Shown: positions 60,481-64,000 of the stretch, piece after piece
Layout: every line of letters starts with the position of its first letter
How positions within the stretch are numbered: the first letter of the stretch is position 1
NCBI RefSeq assembly: GCF_026745355.1
Contig: NC_079206.1
Location: forward strand, 8,704,031 to 8,768,030
Reading direction: 5' to 3'
Length of the DNA: 64,000 nt
Source: Beta vulgaris subsp. vulgaris
Lineage: Eukaryota > Streptophyta > Magnoliopsida > Caryophyllales > Amaranthaceae
Position numbers and translations under genes: made by a program
The notes under the pieces: generated by a model
What the model was told of the DNA's origin: nothing
Seen by the model: the letters and a program-made list of their open reading frames with translations, nothing else
Database searches by the model: none

Positions 60481-60512
60481 ATGGGATTAGTTTAGATAAT
60501 ATTCCCAAATTA

Positions 60513-60762
60513 CTTCCTCCATTTCTTACTAAGTGATACATAGAGAAATTAGGGAAAATCAAGGAATCTAGAGAGAAAAATTTGGACCACAACAAAGTAA
60601 TGTAATTTAAGGGGTGAAATAATAAAAGGTAATTGTCTTTTCTTGCTTTCTAGTCGCATATTTATGATTTTTTTTTTTTTGTCGTTTTAAGCTTAGTGTC
60701 ATTTATTATAACATTTCTATATAAGAGAAGCATGTCACTTTCAAGAAAAAGTCAAAAAGAGG
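60513..60762. mobile_element. Stowaway-like MITE, about 250 bp
   Basis: The left end CTTCCTCCATTTCTTACTAA and right end (reverse complement CCTCTTTTTGACTTTTTCTT) are weak inverted repeats between TA dinucleotides (60511-60512, 60763-60764). The interior resembles other Stowaways here (AGGGAAAATCAAGGAA). Confidence 0.5.
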
Positions 60763-60784
60763 TAATATTAATTTAAATAGCTAA

Positions 60785-60818
60785 CTAGTTTTTTTTTATC
60801 CCGGGCGATGCCTCGGGT
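60785..60818 (-). mobile_element. Helitron 3' end (rest not identified)
   Basis: On the minus strand an imperfect GC hairpin (CCCGAGGC, loop, GCCCGGG) is followed by an AT stretch and CTAG/T at 60788-60785, as at 29004. The 5' end should lie to the right. I found no TCTATATA-type start before 64000, so the element is degraded or longer than the window. Confidence 0.55.
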
Positions 60819-61114
60819 CAATTACAATAAACAAATATGTTATTGTTTTAAAATTTCATAATTTATTTTGCTACTTTCGTATTCTTTATCCATTAAAAAA
60901 TTGAAAAATTCACGTTACGACGTGATAAGTAAAAAAATTGAAAGGTTTCAGTTTGAAAATAATATCTTAAAGGATTGTGGTAAGAGAATAGATATCATAT
61001 CTCTTGTAAGTTACTTAATAAGAGTATTAGAAATGTAATATAGTACTTGTTTAAGTATTTTTAGTTAATTACAATTATTACAAGACTTCATCATATTTTA
61101 TTTGAAACGTAAGA

Positions 61115-61205
61115 CAACAAAGTCATAGTGTATTGATGGTTAAGCTCTTACTTTTCATTTCAAAGGTCACGTGTTCGATACCTTGCACTTATACATTTTT
61201 TAAAA
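61115..61205 (+). mobile_element. SINE-like element
   Basis: An A box (TAGTGTATTGATGG, from 61126) is followed 36 bases later by an exact B box (GTTCGATAC, 61173-61181). A short T/A tail lies near 61194-61205. No clear target duplication was found. Confidence 0.5.
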
Positions 61206-61359
61206 AGCGAGGAGTACATGTAGACATAAAACATTTGCATTAGAAATGTGAGGAGAGTGCCACGTGGCACATAGGCTTTCTTTGGAAGGGATCATGAAGG
61301 GCGAGTGATGTTTACTGCTATAAGGCGGGTTCATGCGCGGTGGCCAGTGGAGATACCTA

Positions 61360-61725
61360 AAGGCAAGGCAATGCTGATGGCATTCAGTTAGCACAAAGGT
61401 TTGGGTACAAGGATGTTATCCTTGAGTCTGATTGTCAAACTATTATTTTAAGGCTCTTCAAACCTATAGTTTACTTCTCGGATCTTGGCTCTGTTTTAGA
61501 AGACATTTTATTACTTTGTAGTGAGTTTAATTCAATGACTTGATCTCATGTTAAAAAGGGATGGTAACGTTGTTGTCATCACCTTGCGATTTTAGACTTT
61601 TAGTTCCTTTAGATGTTAAACAAATTTAGGAAAATTATTACCCGAGATTAGCCCTTACATAGTTATGGACACTTTGTTCTTTGATTAATGAATTTGATTC
61701 TTTCCCCCTTAAAAAAATGTATATG
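61360..61725 (+). pseudogene. LINE RNase H remnant
   Basis: The plus strand reads NADGIQLAQRFGYKDVILES, DCQTIILRLF, LGSVLEDILLL and, after a stop and frame change, VAHHLA-like sequence near 61575. It ends in a short A-run at about 61711. This is the C-terminal RNase H of a LINE or of a related retrogene. Confidence 0.7.
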
Positions 61726-62218
61726 ATCAATTAATTTCTGAATAAAAAAAAGTTTGGTATAACCCACTTATCCTGAGTCTGAGTTAACAAGCTAAGCTTC
61801 CACCATACTAGTCATCCACTTTGGGTTATCTTATAAAAAGCAGAAATTGGTAATGGTGAGCCCTATTTCAGAGACATATACCATCTCCCTTACCAATATC
61901 CATGTGGCATGATCAGGGCCCAAAACATAGTGGACGAACTAACGGTCACACTATTCATTAATTATAGGACTATATGGATTATGGAGTACCGAAGCGCAGC
62001 ACTACTCCATAAAATGAATGTAAAATACCACTCTCTTTTGTTGACCATGCATCTCATATTCTGATGCATGTAGATGTAGTACTTGATGTGTCATTTGAGT
62101 GCTTAATGCCCACTTCATTTCATGTGACAAGTGATGTATCTGGTTGTAGTGTTAATGAAACACACAAATTTTATAAAGAGGATGAGATGAGAGTGGTGGG
62201 TGTGGGTGCATTTTATTG
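61726..62218. other. Intergenic stretch, no gene recognised
   Basis: Nothing was recognised on either strand. Confidence 0.5.
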
Positions 62219-62228
62219 AAATCTTTAT

Positions 62229-63268
62229 CGATTTTTTCACCATATATTTTTGATAATTTTTTTTTGCACTATATACTCTCGTAAGTTTCTAAATTCACCA
62301 TACACTCTCCAATTCTCAAAAAATACACCAAACTACCCTTTTGACTAACGGTGTTAGACTTCCGTTAGTCATTAATCCATGATCTCTCCTAAACCTAATT
62401 AACTACCCTGAACAGTAAGTAATCCTAAAAACCATAACTAATCCTAAAAAACTAACTAATCCTAAACCCCTAACCCTAAAAACCCTAAAAGCCCACCAGC
62501 CCCCACCCACCCCCAGCCCACCAGCCCCCAACAATCCCAGCCCACCACCCCCAACAACCCCAGCCACACCAACCACTCCTCCCCCTCCCTCGCAGCTCCC
62601 ATTCCCGCAGCTGCGCCTCCCCCTCCCGCAACCACTCCTCCTCCACCGCCTTAATTCCTCGCAGCTCCCCCTCCCCTTCTCCCGATTTCATCCCAAAATC
62701 CTCCCCCTCCCCCGCCTGACCGCCTCCTCACTCTCCTCTCCTTCTCCCGATTTCAACCCGAAATCCTCCCTCTCCCGATTTTAGCCCGAGATTCTCCCTC
62801 TCCCCGCCTGGCCGCCTCCTCACTCTACTCCCATTCTCAAATTCAAAAATTTCAACAAAAAAAATTTCTAAAATATTGGCCGGAGTTGAGATGTGGTCGA
62901 AATCTTAGCCGAAATTTCAAATCAGAGAAGACGACTTCACAGAGACTTGGTTGCGGCCGCGGGGAGGGAGAGGCGTAGTGGGGCTGCGGGGGAGGGGTTG
63001 GTGGCGCTGGGAGTGGGGGTGCTGGTGGGCCTAGGGGTTGAGGGTGGGTTAGGGAGAGAGAGGGGGTTAGGGTTACTTAGGGTTTTAAGTTAGTTAATTT
63101 GGGTTAGAGGGAGAATTAGGAGTTAATGACTTACAAAGTTTAACTCCGTTAGTCATTCAGGGTGAGTGGATGTAATTTTTCAAAAGTGGGGGTATATGGT
63201 AAATATCAAAAGTCGAAAGGGTATATGGTGCAAAAAAAATTTGTCAGTGGTATGTGGTGAAAAAATCG
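62229..63268. mobile_element. Non-autonomous MULE, 1040 bp, TTTTTTCACCA family
   Basis: The perfect 9-bp direct repeat AATCTTTAT is at 62220-62228 and 63269-63277. The ends are CGATTTTTTCACCATAT and, in reverse complement, CGATTTTTTCACCACAT. The inverted similarity goes on through the TGACTAACGG(T/A)GTTA block, about 140 bp. The interior has telomere-like CCTAACCCTAA words, then C-rich sequence with repeated CTTCTCCCGATTTCA-type units (about 62690-62830), then G-rich sequence. The small ORFs in the GC-rich part are not supported by any motif. Confidence 0.92.
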
Positions 63269-63277
63269 AATCTTTAT

Positions 63278-64000
63278 TGATCTGCTATGTAACTAAGTTT
63301 AGGGCTTTTTTAACAAAAGTAGTATTAATTAGATCGTTCTTAATTTTAATAGTTCTTAACTTTAATACTAGCTATTAAGATTAGATGTCAAAATAATCTT
63401 TGATCAAGTAATGTTGGATAAAACTAGCTATCAAACTAGTAAATAAAATTCTAAATTTATTTGGAAATTATGTAAAATGGGTTTAACCGTGTCATTTTGT
63501 ATCGAAAATCTCAATACTAACACGATCTATATAATAGGATGGCATTGTATTGATTCGTTTAATTAAAGGGGTTGAAAGTCCTCAACATTAACCATTTTTT
63601 CGCATTCAGTTCATGTAGTGTTATCGTATTGTGCCAACTTTTGCTAACTCTGATATTATGATTTTTTAGTATTTTAATATAAAAATTCAAAAATTGGTAG
63701 TGATACCACATGGACCCCAACTTTTCCAAGAAGTTACATTAGCCAAAATAAGGTAACATTGTGTGTATAAAATTTTATTAGGTAACATAAAAAAATTTAG
63801 CAAAATGCATAATATGTTATTAGAAGAAACATTGAATCTCTGGGTGAGTGGCCCTGTACGAAGACAGCCCAGAGAAAATTCATCTTACCACGAGTTTCCG
63901 AAAGGAGGGCCTAAAAAAAGATAAATTTGATCAAAACTTATTAAAAGAGACGGTCTAATTTTAATATAAAAGTAGACAAAGTCACTAAATGGATTAAACT
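63278..64000. other. Intergenic stretch, no gene recognised
   Basis: AT-rich. Words near 63480-63650 resemble 2400-2790 (a possible shared degraded repeat). Confidence 0.45.

Noticed and set aside
61200..61394. 64-codon minus-strand ORF
   Set aside because: No motif or start context supports it; the opposite strand carries LINE RNase H motifs from about 61360.
1..64000. CRISPR arrays, rRNA or tRNA genes, bacterial operons
   Set aside because: No regularly spaced direct repeats, rRNA words or cloverleaf-forming tRNA sequences were seen. The isolated A/B boxes have SINE-like context rather than tRNA structure.

Overview
The window is a repeat-rich stretch of a plant (eudicot) nuclear genome. 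The evidence is spliced GT-AG introns, an AT-rich background, plant-type Ty1/copia elements primed by initiator tRNA-Met, L1-type LINEs with a C-terminal RNase H domain, Stowaway and Tourist MITEs, Mutator-like elements (MULEs), hAT MITEs and Helitron termini. I cannot fix the species from sequence alone. I see no bacterial-type genes, CRISPR array, rRNA or convincing tRNA gene.

One host gene is intact: an eight-exon short-chain dehydrogenase/reductase (44847-47549, + strand, 331 codons plus stop) of the TIC32-like plant SDR group. A SINE lies in its intron 4 and a Stowaway MITE in its intron 7. Almost everything else I can explain is transposon-derived.

Layout. 1-1493: 5' end of a minus-strand Helitron-like element built of large inverted repeats. 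2.2-6.3 kb: SINE-like pieces, two Stowaways and a hAT MITE. 7.9-10.6 kb: a copia element whose integrase and reverse transcriptase are deleted. 11.2-12.8 kb: LINE remnants. 13.9-15.1 kb: a PIF/Harbinger-type element with TAA target duplication. 17.2-20.4 kb: Stowaway, LINE remnant, MULE and Tourist in a row. 21.1-23.8 kb: a hAT-like element with GC-rich tandem arms. 24.6-28.8 kb: a MULE with perfect 9-bp target duplications, carrying a GRF zinc-finger gene remnant and, in the opposite orientation, a spliced but broken transposase gene. A second MULE, also with perfect 9-bp duplications, is nested between the two genes. 29.0-32.5 kb: a Helitron with both ends recognisable. 33.4-37.3 kb: Stowaway, two RNase H remnants, one MULE end and a copia pol remnant. 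38.4-43.5 kb: a Stowaway-like element and a long decayed LINE. 44.4-47.5 kb: the SDR gene. 48.5-54.0 kb: a LINE remnant next to a complete, very young copia element (identical 296-bp LTRs, 5-bp ATAAA duplication) whose gag-pol nevertheless has several one-base breaks. 55-64 kb: hAT MITE, Stowaways, an unexplained G-rich region, a Helitron 3' end, a SINE, a LINE remnant and another MULE with 9-bp duplications.

The elements interact mainly by nesting: a MULE inside a MULE, a MULE at a LINE poly-A tail, and SINE and MITE insertions inside SDR introns. Boundaries given with target duplications were read base by base. Remnant boundaries without them are approximate. Identities were judged by eye, and no database search was possible.
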